Source of the DNA: an uncultured Crocinitomix sp.
GTDB taxonomy: Bacteria > Bacteroidota > Bacteroidia > Flavobacteriales_D > Crocinitomicaceae
Length of the DNA stretch: 64,000 bases
Reading direction: 5' to 3'
Assembly (NCBI GenBank): GCA_905478225.1
Contig: CAJQHR010000003.1
Coordinates: 1 to 64,000, forward strand
How positions within the stretch are numbered: the stretch's first letter is position 1; every line of letters begins with the position of its first letter. Below the pieces are notes generated by a model. It had not been told where the DNA came from and searched no databases. It saw only the letters and a list, made by a program, of their open reading frames with translations. The translations under genes and the position numbers were made by a program. This document shows, in pieces, positions 15,353 to 24,375 of this stretch.

Positions 15353-17230
15353 ATGTATCTTGTCGCCCTATCTAAGATGAAAATTATGGAAGCCAATAAA
15401 ATGCTGAATTATATTAAAGATGTATTAGAAAATATGCCGTCAGGTTGGCTCGACTTAACCACCCACAGATTAGATATTTATGAGGAAAGATTGGCGAAAA
15501 CTCAATTCTTAGAGCAATTCGAGGCATTATATGAGGCTAATAATTCTAGCGCATCTGCATTAAGTGAATTACCCACAGCTTATGATTATATTAGGTTAGG
15601 CCATCCATTATCTTGTATTCTGGAATGGGTAATTGCAAGCTTAAATAATACAAATCCAACTAATGTCATTAGTTTTTCTTCGAAGACAATTCCTATTTTG
15701 GCCATTCTAAGAAAAAACTTATTAGCCAATAAAAATACGCGAATTGTTTATTCAGAGGATTTACCTGATTTTTTTGACGCCCAAATACTTAGAGAAGTAT
15801 ACAGCTATGAATTTGAGTTAAAGAAAGTGGGGGATGTTGAAACCGATACTGAGTTTAACGGCAGCACCATTTTCATTTCGCATGATGATCAAATGCACGC
15901 TTTAAATCTTACTTCCAATATTGACTTTTATATCGGTTTTCATACGCACCTTGGAAGTATTCTATTGGTAAACGGAGAACAAAACGAAGCTTATGTTTCA
16001 GAAATTCAACATGTAAGAAGAAGAGAGACAATTGCCATGACACCGGCCAATTCTTTAGACGCTATAAAACTACTCATGGATAGATCTTCTGTACATTCAA
16101 TTAAGTGTGATGTTGAGGGAAACAAAGCGAGTGTTTTAAATTCAATTAAAACAATTACAGGTACGCAGACCAATCCATTAGTTGCTTCGAGCGGATTATC
16201 CATGCAGTACGCCATTATGATGGGGCTAATTCATGATGCGTTGGAAAATCATAAAGGAAAAGCGATCAAAATTGTTGTGCCTCCAAATTGTTACGGTGGC
16301 ACCAATGACCAAGCACGTCGTGTTGCTGCTTGCCTTGATAACGTTGAAGTGGTAGATTTACCGGTTGATGGTGATCATGATATGGTTCAGAGTATTGACG
16401 TGGTTTTAGCTGAAATTGCTGCCGCAAATGCTGTTCCTTATATCATTGCTGAAATTCCTACAAACCCAAGAGTTGAAGTTCCTGAACTCATAGAACTGAG
16501 AGCAGTTTTAAGTCAAACTCGCAAAACTGGGACAGGTGAAGTTGCTATTGATCCTGTTTTTATTTTAGATCAAACATTTTGCCCAAACGTGCTCTTTTTA
16601 GGTGAGGGTGAAATACTTTCAACCGTTCGAACTATTTCATACGTGAGCGGATCTAAATTTCCAAGTGGTGGACAATGCACTGCCGGCTATTGTGTAGGAA
16701 ACACAAAAACAGAAGCCTTGATGGATAAAATTGAAAAGCATTTAATCCTTTGCGACAACCAAGCTCGAAATCTTCAAATGGCAATTTTGGCCAAACAATT
16801 GCCTTCAATGAATCAAAGAATTAATGACGCTTATAAAAACACCCGTGAATTTGTAAACTTCATTCAAGAGACGTTGCCAACTGCTAAAATCAATTTTGTT
16901 TCAGAAGAATTGGCCGCACAAGGATTTACGCCGTCCGTGTTTTCATTAGATCTGCCAACCAAAGGAAATTCAGATGAAGAACGAGAAGCTTATAAAAGAG
17001 CCTTAAATCATAAATTGATCCGTTTAATGATTACTGAAATTCCGAATGAAAGTAAATATTGTGTGAGTTATGGGCAGCTAAAAGGTTGTTATTGGACTAT
17101 TCCTGCAACATCTACGCAGGGAACGACAAAGGAAGGGGACAAAGATTATATAGCACGCGTGGCGCTTTCTGCAAATATGGACTTGGAGCATCATAAAAAG
17201 GTCTTCGCAGATTTTGTTTCGGGTATTTAA
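15353..17230 (+). CDS. Cys/Met-metabolism PLP-dependent enzyme, long form
   Basis: A 625-residue protein whose C-terminal two thirds belong to the cystathionine gamma-synthase/beta-lyase fold type I family. It has AEIPTNPRVEVPELIELRAV, the aspartate of FILDQTFCPNVL, and the PLP lysine in SYVSGSKFPSGGQCTAGYC (Lys435 counted from 15353). An N-terminal extension of about 220 residues, beginning near NMPSGWLDLTTHRLDIYEER, is not found in the classical 380-400-residue enzymes but occurs in a flavobacterial branch. Substrate specificity cannot be read from the sequence; methionine/cysteine transsulfuration is likely. The true start may be 15377 or 15386. It is intact, unlike its upstream neighbours. 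Confidence 0.8.
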   Translation: MYLVALSKMKIMEANKMLNYIKDVLENMPSGWLDLTTHRLDIYEERLAKTQFLEQFEALYEANNSSASALSELPTAYDYIRLGHPLSCILEWVIASLNNTNPTNVISFSSKTIPILAILRKNLLANKNTRIVYSEDLPDFFDAQILREVYSYEFELKKVGDVETDTEFNGSTIFISHDDQMHALNLTSNIDFYIGFHTHLGSILLVNGEQNEAYVSEIQHVRRRETIAMTPANSLDAIKLLMDRSSVHSIKCDVEGNKASVLNSIKTITGTQTNPLVASSGLSMQYAIMMGLIHDALENHKGKAIKIVVPPNCYGGTNDQARRVAACLDNVEVVDLPVDGDHDMVQSIDVVLAEIAAANAVPYIIAEIPTNPRVEVPELIELRAVLSQTRKTGTGEVAIDPVFILDQTFCPNVLFLGEGEILSTVRTISYVSGSKFPSGGQCTAGYCVGNTKTEALMDKIEKHLILCDNQARNLQMAILAKQLPSMNQRINDAYKNTREFVNFIQETLPTAKINFVSEELAAQGFTPSVFSLDLPTKGNSDEEREAYKRALNHKLIRLMITEIPNESKYCVSYGQLKGCYWTIPATSTQGTTKEGDKDYIARVALSANMDLEHHKKVFADFVSGI

Positions 17231-17263
17231 TTATTCTTCAGATAATTTACGATAAACTGATTT

Positions 17264-17824
17264 TTAGTTGATTACAAAGCGATATTCAACTCCTCTAATA
17301 TTAACAATCTTTAAACTTGAATCTGCTTCTAATTTTTTACGCAATTTTGAAATAAACACATCCAAAGTTCTACCCACGTAATCGCCTTCATCTCCCCAAA
17401 CAACGTTTAAAATATATTCTCTTTTCTGGGTTTTATTTTCATTTGAAGAGAGCAAGCAGAGCAGATCTGATTCTTTACTCGACAATTCAATCGATTGTGC
17501 TTTCAAGGGAAGTGTCATCCCTTTTAGATCAAATTGAAATAGACCAATGTGAATTAAATCGGTATTTACTTTTGCCTTTTTCTTTCTCCCAAAAAGATAA
17601 AAAATCACATAGGCGCCAACGATTAAAAATAGAATTGCGAAAATGGATATTACGGTGGCACTTATACGCGTCTCTTCAAGAACCATATTTTCAACCATGG
17701 TAAAGTAGAACACATAGCAGTCCAACGGCAATTCTCTCAACTCGCAAATAACGCCACATAACACGATTCGCCAATCGGTACGCTTTTCGCGTTCTTTTTT
17801 TTGGAGACATATTATCCATTGCAA
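17264..17824 (-). CDS. Membrane-anchored winged-helix DNA-binding protein
   Basis: 186 codons. A single membrane helix (about residues 53-78, TVISIFAILFLIVGAYVIFYLFG) is followed by a C-terminal OmpR/PhoB-type winged helix (residues 92-186) with LSSKESDLLCLLSSNENKTQ, VVWGDEGDYVGRTLDVFISK, and IRGVEYRFVIN. Bacteroidota have many such one-component sensors with a periplasmic N-terminal part of 100-200 residues. Here that part is very short, the only start is a TTG, and a stop lies just upstream, so the 5' end is probably truncated. The regulated genes are not evident. Confidence 0.65.
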   Translation of the reverse strand: MQWIICLQKKEREKRTDWRIVLCGVICELRELPLDCYVFYFTMVENMVLEETRISATVISIFAILFLIVGAYVIFYLFGRKKKAKVNTDLIHIGLFQFDLKGMTLPLKAQSIELSSKESDLLCLLSSNENKTQKREYILNVVWGDEGDYVGRTLDVFISKLRKKLEADSSLKIVNIRGVEYRFVIN

Positions 17825-18011
17825 ATCGGTTAATAGTGACTATTTCAAAGTTACTAAGTCACCTATGATAAAGGGATTTTAATTGAATTATTTTTGAGTC
17901 AGAATATCAAACCTTCACAGGATATATAGCGTATGTTAGTGAAGGACATATTTTAAGAATTGTTTTAAATGTAAAAAAGAACTTGTTTGAGTTGTCTTAA
18001 TAAAATTGATT

Positions 18012-18527
18012 TTACTCTTCAAACCAACTTGCATACATGCGATAATTTTTCGCAATTCGCATCACTTCACCTTTAAACATTTCGGTACTTAAATCCTTCA
18101 CTTTTTTGGCCGGAATACCTGCCCAAACACTTCCGGATTGAACATGCGTGCCTTCTAAAAGCACAGCACCTGCAGCAATGATACAGTTCTCGTCAATGAC
18201 ACAGTTGTCCATTACAATTGATCCCATTCCAATAAGGACATTGTTTGCCACTGTGCATCCATGTACGAGTGCATTATGTCCAACAGAAACGTTATTACCC
18301 AAGGTCGTTTTGGTTTTTTCGTAAGTGCAATGAATCACAGCGCCGTCTTGAATGTTAACATTATCGCCCATAGTAATTGTGTTTACATCTCCGCGAATAA
18401 CGACGTTAAACCATACTGAGCAGTTTTCACCCATATGGACATCCCCAACGATAGTAGCGTTCTCGGCCAACCAACACGTTACGGGTATTTTTGGTGTATT
18501 GTTTCTGCAAGATTTTATAAGTGCCAT
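18012..18527 (-). CDS. Gamma-carbonic anhydrase-like hexapeptide protein
   Basis: 171 residues with left-handed beta-helix repeats from about residue 20 to 140. The three zinc-ligand histidines of the gamma-carbonic anhydrase family are present, in AVIHCTYEK and in VSVGHNALVHGC. The C-terminal SGSVWAGIPAKKVKDLS and a helical tail (MRIAKNYRMYASWFEE) match the YrdA/PaaY/CaiE-type subfamily. It is cytoplasmic, and members form trimers. Carbonic anhydrase activity in this subfamily is variable and not guaranteed. It is an intact standalone gene. Confidence 0.88.
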   Translation of the reverse strand: MALIKSCRNNTPKIPVTCWLAENATIVGDVHMGENCSVWFNVVIRGDVNTITMGDNVNIQDGAVIHCTYEKTKTTLGNNVSVGHNALVHGCTVANNVLIGMGSIVMDNCVIDENCIIAAGAVLLEGTHVQSGSVWAGIPAKKVKDLSTEMFKGEVMRIAKNYRMYASWFEE

Positions 18528-18553
18528 AAGTGGATTTTAATTGTGTGTTTACA

Positions 18554-19024
18554 TCAGCATATTATCTTAATATATTTTCGGTAGCGGTGATTGATTCGAA
18601 CGTTATGTTCCCAACCTTTAACAACCCGTAATTGCCTTTTAAGGCGTTACAGCCAGACAATATGACGGTAAATTAGTTTTTTACGGATGGCCTCAAGTTC
18701 TGCATTTTCAATGGGTGTTTCAGCAAATTCATTGGTAACATAACCCTTAATCATGGCGCCCCAACTCCGGCTAGAATTAACAATTCCACCCCAAATTTTT
18801 CTAGTTTCCCAAGTTCTATCATAAGCCGAGTTATTTTTAAACCCCACATAGAATGCCACCGCAATGCCAATTAGTGTAAGCGGCACCCAGGGAATTTTTA
18901 ACCACTCATATTGATGAAATGAATATAAGGTGACTATTAATGCTGAATAGGCGATAAAAATGATCACTGGAATCAGCGAAAATCGTGCAATATCTATGGG
19001 GTTGAATATTCGTTGTACGTACAT
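18554..19024 (-). pseudogene. Bestrophin-like ion channel, nonsense-mutated and truncated
   Basis: The first 125 codons match the N-terminal third of bacterial bestrophins: FRSAYDRTWE-like NNSAYDRTWETRKIWGGIVN, then SSRSWGAMIKGYV and KKLIYRHIVWL. An in-frame TAA at 18649-18647 is followed by continuing homology, RLKRQLRVVKGWEHNVRI, the equivalent of the family's 'LR..L......WEH'. The frame then ends at 18554. The remaining roughly 150 residues of the usual 300 are absent. Bestrophins form pentameric anion or cation channels in the inner membrane; this one cannot. Confidence 0.8.
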
Positions 19025-19040
19025 TTGCTGTTGGATTTAT

Positions 19041-19571
19041 TTACGTGTGTATTTTAGATATAAGAAAGTGAATTCGAATACTAGTCGTTTGATTGAATAA
19101 AGTTAATTTAAAATCGGCTTTTGCCGTTTCGTAATAATATACTGTAAAATTATCATCTAAGACTTCCTCGGTTGCCGATTCTCCTAAAAAACGGTCAAAT
19201 TCAGAATAATTATCGAGGTAGTTACGGCTTCTTAAAAAGACCTTAAATTCATTTAATACTATGGTGTTTGGCACAATAAGTTCGGTGCTATCTGCAGGAA
19301 AGTAGAAATAATTATCCTCTTCCTCAGCGATAACTTCAACAGGCATTTTTGCAATTTCGTTTTCTAATATATCACTCGTTACACCTAAATAAATGTTCTT
19401 GAATTGTTTGTCCGGAAAATTCAAAAAAGCAGGGTAGGGATGTACCGTGTTTTCTTGCATTTTGCTTGTGTTATTCTCTTGAATATCTGTCTTGTTATGA
19501 TCACTGCAGGTATAGAAAACGAGGCTGGATATGCAGCAAAAAATAAGCGAGTAGTAGCGGGTAAAATTCAT
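19041..19571 (-). CDS. Lipoprotein of unknown function
   Basis: From the ATG at 19571 a 176-residue lipoprotein is encoded: YYSLIFCCISSLVFYTCSDH gives a lipobox ending at Cys18. After a polar linker there is a domain with FKNIYLGVTSDILENEIAKM, then EEDNYFYFPADSTELIV and DNFTVYYYETAKADFKL. No family is recognised; the domain looks like an alpha/beta 'ligand-binding' lipoprotein body. The upstream Met (19610) is rejected because the signal peptide starts at 19571. It lies 60 bp downstream of exbD on the same strand and could be the last gene of that cluster. Confidence 0.6.
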   Translation of the reverse strand: MNFTRYYSLIFCCISSLVFYTCSDHNKTDIQENNTSKMQENTVHPYPAFLNFPDKQFKNIYLGVTSDILENEIAKMPVEVIAEEEDNYFYFPADSTELIVPNTIVLNEFKVFLRSRNYLDNYSEFDRFLGESATEEVLDDNFTVYYYETAKADFKLTLFNQTTSIRIHFLISKIHT

Positions 19572-19632
19572 TGAGAATGAAGGTATAAAAAAAACCGCGA
19601 ATGGAATCAAAACGGGGCTGAAACATCAAACG

Positions 19633-20085
19633 TTATTTCACCTTATCTGCCGAGTAATTAATTTTAATGGCATTAATATCTCTTAATTCTTCCTTTACAT
19701 CTGATACAAGGCGCATACCTACATCTTCGTGCACTTTCAATGAAGTTACGATTTTAACAACGGTTTTACCTTCACGTACTTTTAATAATTTCCATTCGCC
19801 CACTGCACGTGTGTTTGGTGCAAGTCGATCGTCTAATTGAATTCTTGGCTCTGTTCCCACAGCGGCATCAATTGGAAATCCAATATAAATAAAGTCTACG
19901 TCATCTTTATTTTCAATAGGGACAGCTTGGCTTGCTTCTGGCTTTACAACCTCAACCTGCATATCCACTTCCTTCATTGTTGTCGCAACCATGAAGAAGA
20001 ATAAAAGCATAAAGATAATATCAGGTAAAGCTGATGTGTTTACACCAGGAATTCCCTTTTTCCCTCCTTTTCTAAACTTTGACAT
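19633..20085 (-). CDS. exbD: ExbD/TolR-type biopolymer transport protein
   Basis: 150 residues with one N-terminal membrane helix containing the essential aspartate (Asp22 in SALPDIIFMLLFFFMVATTM). A periplasmic domain follows, ending in VKEELRDINAIKINYSADKVK. Together with ExbB it forms the proton-driven motor that energises TonB-dependent outer-membrane transport (or a TolQR-like machine). It starts 2 bases after the stop of a second, longer ExbD. Two ExbD paralogues in tandem are usual in Bacteroidota. Confidence 0.88.
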   Translation of the reverse strand: MSKFRKGGKKGIPGVNTSALPDIIFMLLFFFMVATTMKEVDMQVEVVKPEASQAVPIENKDDVDFIYIGFPIDAAVGTEPRIQLDDRLAPNTRAVGEWKLLKVREGKTVVKIVTSLKVHEDVGMRLVSDVKEELRDINAIKINYSADKVK

Positions 20086-20087
20086 AA

Positions 20088-20804
20088 TTAGCGATCAATT
20101 TTTGATTCTATAATTCTTTCAGGAACTAAAACACGCAGTTTTGCAATATATTCCTGATCATCTGGATTTTGCTCCTTCAGTTCGAAATAATCAGGAAAAC
20201 CTAATCTTTCGCACTCAAGCACGCGCAATTCATTTACAACTTGCTTTAATATGTTTTGTATCTCCATATACAATCCATAAGACGTTCCTCCTTGATTTTT
20301 CAACTGGATGATTGCCTGCTTATTCATTTCCTTGTATGATCCACCATCTATACTTTTACACAAGATCATTTTGGTTTCCCATTTGTTCTTTTCCGTTTTA
20401 AAGACAATGTTTTCCGGATCTTTTTCAAGTAAAACATTCAGCTTATTGATTTCAGTATTGCAAATGTTTACATCAACGTCAGTGTAATTTGGCATGTTTA
20501 TATCTACATCCTTATTGACTTTGTTGATCGTGTAAAAATCAAGAACTATATCATAAAGTTCATCAATTTCAATCCATTTGTTTTCCACCAATAATTGGTC
20601 ATTTGAGTTGGCCATAATTTCCAACACATTCCGCTTATTAATTTCAATATTAATATCTGGCGGATTCTCCAATTTAATTGGAAGTTGCCGACCAATACCT
20701 GCATCAACCTCCATGGTAGTTGTAACCAAGAAGAAAATTAGTAGCAAGAAGGCAATGTCTGCCATTGATCCTGCATTAATTTCTCCAACTTCTCTTCTAG
20801 CCAT
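20088..20804 (-). CDS. ExbD-type protein, long form
   Basis: 238 residues: the membrane helix with the proton-carrying aspartate (Asp16 in GSMADIAFLLLIFFLVTTTM) is followed by a periplasmic part much longer than in classical ExbD. The extra part includes VDVNICNTEINKLNVLLEKD and CKSIDGGSYKEMNKQAI, which look like an insertion of about 80-100 residues. The C-terminus, KLRVLVPERIIESKI, lies 2 bases upstream of the shorter exbD start. The pairing of one long and one short ExbD with ExbB is typical of the phylum. The role of the insertion is unknown. Confidence 0.85.
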   Translation of the reverse strand: MARREVGEINAGSMADIAFLLLIFFLVTTTMEVDAGIGRQLPIKLENPPDINIEINKRNVLEIMANSNDQLLVENKWIEIDELYDIVLDFYTINKVNKDVDINMPNYTDVDVNICNTEINKLNVLLEKDPENIVFKTEKNKWETKMILCKSIDGGSYKEMNKQAIIQLKNQGGTSYGLYMEIQNILKQVVNELRVLECERLGFPDYFELKEQNPDDQEYIAKLRVLVPERIIESKIDR

Positions 20805-20812
20805 AATTCAAT

Positions 20813-21286
20813 TTATTTACTGAAATAACCAACTAAATTTCTAACTCCTTGAAATGCAATTGCAGCAATAGCAACAAACACTAATGTATAGGTTGTTTTA
20901 ATTCCTAAACCACCCCACCATAGTGTGCCTTTTGTTGTGCCCTCAAGTTCCATAATTTTACCTGATGTCTCTACATTGATAAAAGCAATGCTGAGCAATA
21001 CTAATAATCCGAAAACTGCAATCCCAATTGCCGTTGGGATAAAACGTTTTGGATTTGTAGCAATTGCGTAAACTGTGAATATGGCAATTGCACCAATAGC
21101 AATGTAAAGAATCCACATTGAAAATGACACAACATTGGATACTGCACTTCTATCAGCTATATCTTGTTCTGTTACAGGATCCAGCTCCTTACTATAACCC
21201 ATTGCTAAAAATGCAAGGATAACTCCGATTATAATGATAACCGCAACACCAAATTTTAAAATGAGTGATGTTATTTTACTGTCCAT
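20813..21286 (-). CDS. Membrane protein of the ExbB/ExbD cluster
   Basis: 157 residues with four predicted membrane spans (for example ILKFGVAVIIIIGVILAFLA, SFSMWILYIAIGAIAIFTVY and IGIAVFGLLVLLSIAFI). It lies between exbB and the exbD pair in the same orientation, 8 bp before the next gene. Homologues occur at this place in many Bacteroidota ExbBD operons without an assigned function. A stabilising or accessory role in the motor complex is inferred from position only. Confidence 0.7.
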   Translation of the reverse strand: MDSKITSLILKFGVAVIIIIGVILAFLAMGYSKELDPVTEQDIADRSAVSNVVSFSMWILYIAIGAIAIFTVYAIATNPKRFIPTAIGIAVFGLLVLLSIAFINVETSGKIMELEGTTKGTLWWGGLGIKTTYTLVFVAIAAIAFQGVRNLVGYFSK

Positions 21287-21340
21287 AATTATCTATATTT
21301 TTTGTGATAAACTAAGTGAATTGAATTGCTTTAAAGCAAT

Positions 21341-22192
21341 TTACTCTGCCACTTTGTGTTTGATCAAAATATCAACCAATGAAATTGAAGCATCTTCCAT
21401 ATCACTTACTAAACTATCGATTTTCGCCAAAAGATAATTGTAAAAGATTTGTAGAATGATTGCTACAATCAAACCGAATACAGTTGTTAATAATGCTACC
21501 TTAATACCACCTGCAACTACTGCTGCTGAAATGGCTCCTGCATTCTCAATCGCATCAAATGCATCAATCATACCGATTACTGTTCCCATGAACCCTAACA
21601 TTGGAGCCAAGGCAATGAATAATCCAATCCAAGACATTCCTTTTTCCATCAATCCCATTTGAACACCTCCGTATGAAACGACTGATTTTTCAACCATTTC
21701 AATTCCTTCTTCAGATCGGTCTAAGCCTTGATAGAATATGGATGCGACGGGTCCCCGTGTATTTCGGCAAACTTCTTTTGCTGCGTCAACACCTCCTGAA
21801 GCTAGAGCATCTTCAATGCTTTCTAATAACTTCTTAGTATTAGTTGTTGCTAAGTTTAGGTATACAATACGCTCGATAATTAAGGCTAAACCTAAAATCA
21901 AACATAAAAGTACAATACCCATAAATCCAGCTCCACCTTCAATGAAACGTGTTTTCAACTCAGTAGAAAGAACAAATCCTTCTTCTTTGTCGTCGCCACC
22001 TGTTGCTGATGTATCCTTATCATCACCTGATGTGTTAAGTGGTGGTGGCGCAATATCTTGTAAAGAGTCTACTGCCATAGAATCTACTGCTTCAATTATA
22101 TCTTCAACTGCGTCATCCTGAGCAAATACTGCTGTTGATGTTCCAAAGGTTATAAAACCTGCAAAAGCGACTAATGCTAATACTTTTTTCAT
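21341..22192 (-). CDS. exbB: ExbB/TolQ/MotA-type proton channel protein
   Basis: 283 residues: an N-terminal signal-like segment (KKVLALVAFAGFITFGTS), an acidic linker, then the MotA/TolQ/ExbB channel domain with three spans. The domain shows IVLLCLILGLALIIERIVYL, IGLFIALAPMLGFMGTVIGM and AVVAGGIKVALLTTVFGLIV. The last two carry the conserved Gly/Thr motifs of the proton path. It is the first gene of the exbB-X-exbD-exbD cluster. Upstream on the minus strand TACTTTAG resembles a -7 box. The cluster follows tatD-ansA, a conserved Bacteroidota arrangement. Confidence 0.92.
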   Translation of the reverse strand: MKKVLALVAFAGFITFGTSTAVFAQDDAVEDIIEAVDSMAVDSLQDIAPPPLNTSGDDKDTSATGGDDKEEGFVLSTELKTRFIEGGAGFMGIVLLCLILGLALIIERIVYLNLATTNTKKLLESIEDALASGGVDAAKEVCRNTRGPVASIFYQGLDRSEEGIEMVEKSVVSYGGVQMGLMEKGMSWIGLFIALAPMLGFMGTVIGMIDAFDAIENAGAISAAVVAGGIKVALLTTVFGLIVAIILQIFYNYLLAKIDSLVSDMEDASISLVDILIKHKVAE

Positions 22193-22372
22193 TGTTATTT
22201 GTTTAATAAAATTTATTTAAAAGTTGTGCTTCTTTTTTTCGTTTACCAAAGCAAGTTGCTAAAGTACAAAAATTTATAATTTAATTTAATTCAGTCCAAT
22301 ATTTTTGGCAAAATCCTCCATTTAATTCCAACAGTAGGCGTTTTACTTGCTATTATTTAACCTTTTGTTAAT

Positions 22373-23410
22373 CTACGATTCTGTGTAGGTCAATTCTCCA
22401 CACAAATTTATGGTTAGTCGCCTCTTCTTTTCATCCAGACTGATATCTTCTCCTAAAACAAACATCATTTTAGTTAAAGCGGCCTCGGTTGTCATATCTG
22501 CTCCACCAATTACACCAGCTTTTGAAAAGATTTGGCTGGTTTCGTATTTTCCGTAATCGACTTTTCCTGTTACGCATTGTGTCACATTTAACACAACACC
22601 GCCACTTGTTATGTAGTTCGTGAGTAATTTTTCAAATGCCGGATTTGAAAATGAATTTCCTGCGCCAAAACTTTCAATAAGCACTCCTTTTGTTTGATTG
22701 ATATCAAATAATGGAGCTATTGACCCAATTGGCATTCCTGGAAACAACTTCACCAAAGCTAAATCGGTGCAAAAGTTCGTTTTTAATTCAAGCGCTGGCA
22801 ATTTTGATCGAAACAGTGCTTCGCTATTAAATGCGATATACACTCCTGCTTCTGCCAAATTGCGATAATTTGCGCTGTCAAATGCTTCGAAATTTTCTGC
22901 ACTTATCTTTTGTGATCGATTTCCTCTGTAAAGTGAGTATTCAAAATAAAGGGCTACTTCTTGCACTATTGATTCTCCATTTGCATCCAACATGCCAGCA
23001 ATTTCTATTGCTGTAATAATGTTTTCCTTCCCGTCTGTCCTAATTTGACCAATAGGAAGTTGAGAACCAGTTAAAATTACTGGTTTCTTGAGTCCTTGGA
23101 GCATAAAACTTAAGGCTGAGGCCGAATAGGCCATGGTGTCAGAACCGTGCAAAACGACAAAACCGTCGTAGTTAACATACTTGTCAAAGATCGTGGTTGC
23201 AATCTCCGCCCAAATAGAAGGACTCATCTCAGACGAATCTATAGGTTCGTCCATTGAATAAGCTTCCAATTCATAATCAAACTGTTTTAACTCCGGCACA
23301 CTATTATATAAGTGTTCAAAGTCAAAAGGTTTTAAGGCTCCGGTTTCAGGATCGTTTATCATTCCGATCGTTCCGCCAGTATAAATGATTAGAACCTTTG
23401 GGTTTCCCAT
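22373..23410 (-). CDS. ansA: Type I (cytoplasmic) L-asparaginase
   Basis: 345 residues without a signal peptide. The N-terminal IIYTGGTIGMIND holds the catalytic threonine, and FVVLHGSDTMAYSASALSFM the second catalytic threonine with its Asp. GAGNSFSNPAF and VTQCVTGKVDYGKY follow in the C-terminal domain. It hydrolyses asparagine to aspartate and ammonia. Lack of a signal peptide points to the cytoplasmic type I enzyme. It lies downstream of tatD on the same strand (67 bp gap), probably one transcript. Confidence 0.9.
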   Translation of the reverse strand: MGNPKVLIIYTGGTIGMINDPETGALKPFDFEHLYNSVPELKQFDYELEAYSMDEPIDSSEMSPSIWAEIATTIFDKYVNYDGFVVLHGSDTMAYSASALSFMLQGLKKPVILTGSQLPIGQIRTDGKENIITAIEIAGMLDANGESIVQEVALYFEYSLYRGNRSQKISAENFEAFDSANYRNLAEAGVYIAFNSEALFRSKLPALELKTNFCTDLALVKLFPGMPIGSIAPLFDINQTKGVLIESFGAGNSFSNPAFEKLLTNYITSGGVVLNVTQCVTGKVDYGKYETSQIFSKAGVIGGADMTTEAALTKMMFVLGEDISLDEKKRRLTINLCGELTYTES

Positions 23411-23477
23411 TACAAAAACAAATTAACAATTAATTAAATAAAAAGTACTGACAAATTGAGTTAACGGCTACTATCGT

Positions 23478-24254
23478 TTATTTTACCGTTGAGAAGAGTT
23501 CAAGTGCATTCTTACTTGTAACCTCTGCTATGGTTTCGATAGAGGTGTTTTTTACCTCGGCTAACTTACTTGCTATTCGTGTTACGTATTCACTTTCGTT
23601 TCGTTTTCCTCGAAAAGGTGTTGGTGCGAGGTAAGGTGAATCGGTCTCTAAAATTAAGTGATTCAAATCAATTTCAGCAATAACTTTGTCTAATCCGCTA
23701 TTTTTAAAGGTTAAAACACCACCTAATCCAAGCTTAAAACCTCCATAGTTGATAATGTGTTGGGCTTGTTCAACGGTTCCTGTAAAGCAATGAAAAACTC
23801 CTGTCAGGTTTTCGTCATTAAGTCGATCAATTATTGCCAATGTCTCATCAAACGCGTCGCGAACATGAATCGCAATGGGTAATTTTTTTTCTTTTGCCCA
23901 CTCAATTTGTCGCGCAAATGCCGCTTCTTGAATTTTTAAAGTAGACTTGTCCCAGTATAGATCAAGTCCAATTTCTCCTACCGCACAGTATTCGTTTTGA
24001 TCGAGGTTACTTTTAATTACCGCCAAATCTGCTTCCCAATTTTCGGTAACTGAACAAGGGTGCAATCCCATCATTGCAAAACAATTATTTGGAAATGCTT
24101 GCACTAAATCATGCATTGGACCAATTGATTCTAAATCGATATTGGGTAAAAGCATCTTTGTAACACCAGCAGCAATAGCTCGCTCTACTACAATAGTTCG
24201 GTCTTCGTCAAATTGTTCCGTAAATAAATGGGTGTGCGTATCAATGAAATTCAT
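23478..24254 (-). CDS. TatD family metal-dependent deoxyribonuclease
   Basis: From the ATG at 24254 a 258-residue TIM-barrel hydrolase is encoded: IDTHTHLFTEQF (metal ligands), MMGLHPCSV, AVGEIGLDLYWDKS, PIAIHVRDAF, VFHCFTGTVEQA and ILETDSPYLAPTPFRGKRN. These are the complete TatD motifs. Family members have 3'-5' exonuclease/DNase activity linked to DNA repair or degradation. The upstream Met at 24275 is rejected because the family starts immediately before IDTHTHL. It is followed by ansA and the exb cluster. Confidence 0.92.
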   Translation of the reverse strand: MNFIDTHTHLFTEQFDEDRTIVVERAIAAGVTKMLLPNIDLESIGPMHDLVQAFPNNCFAMMGLHPCSVTENWEADLAVIKSNLDQNEYCAVGEIGLDLYWDKSTLKIQEAAFARQIEWAKEKKLPIAIHVRDAFDETLAIIDRLNDENLTGVFHCFTGTVEQAQHIINYGGFKLGLGGVLTFKNSGLDKVIAEIDLNHLILETDSPYLAPTPFRGKRNESEYVTRIASKLAEVKNTSIETIAEVTSKNALELFSTVK

Positions 24255-24375
24255 GATGGTAAAGATAATGGGCAATTATCAATTAAGTTTGATGTGATCA
24301 GATGTATTTTATCATTACACTAAATCATTACAAGGGAAAAACTTAAGACTCTTGCTCAAAACTCAATTCTGTTAT

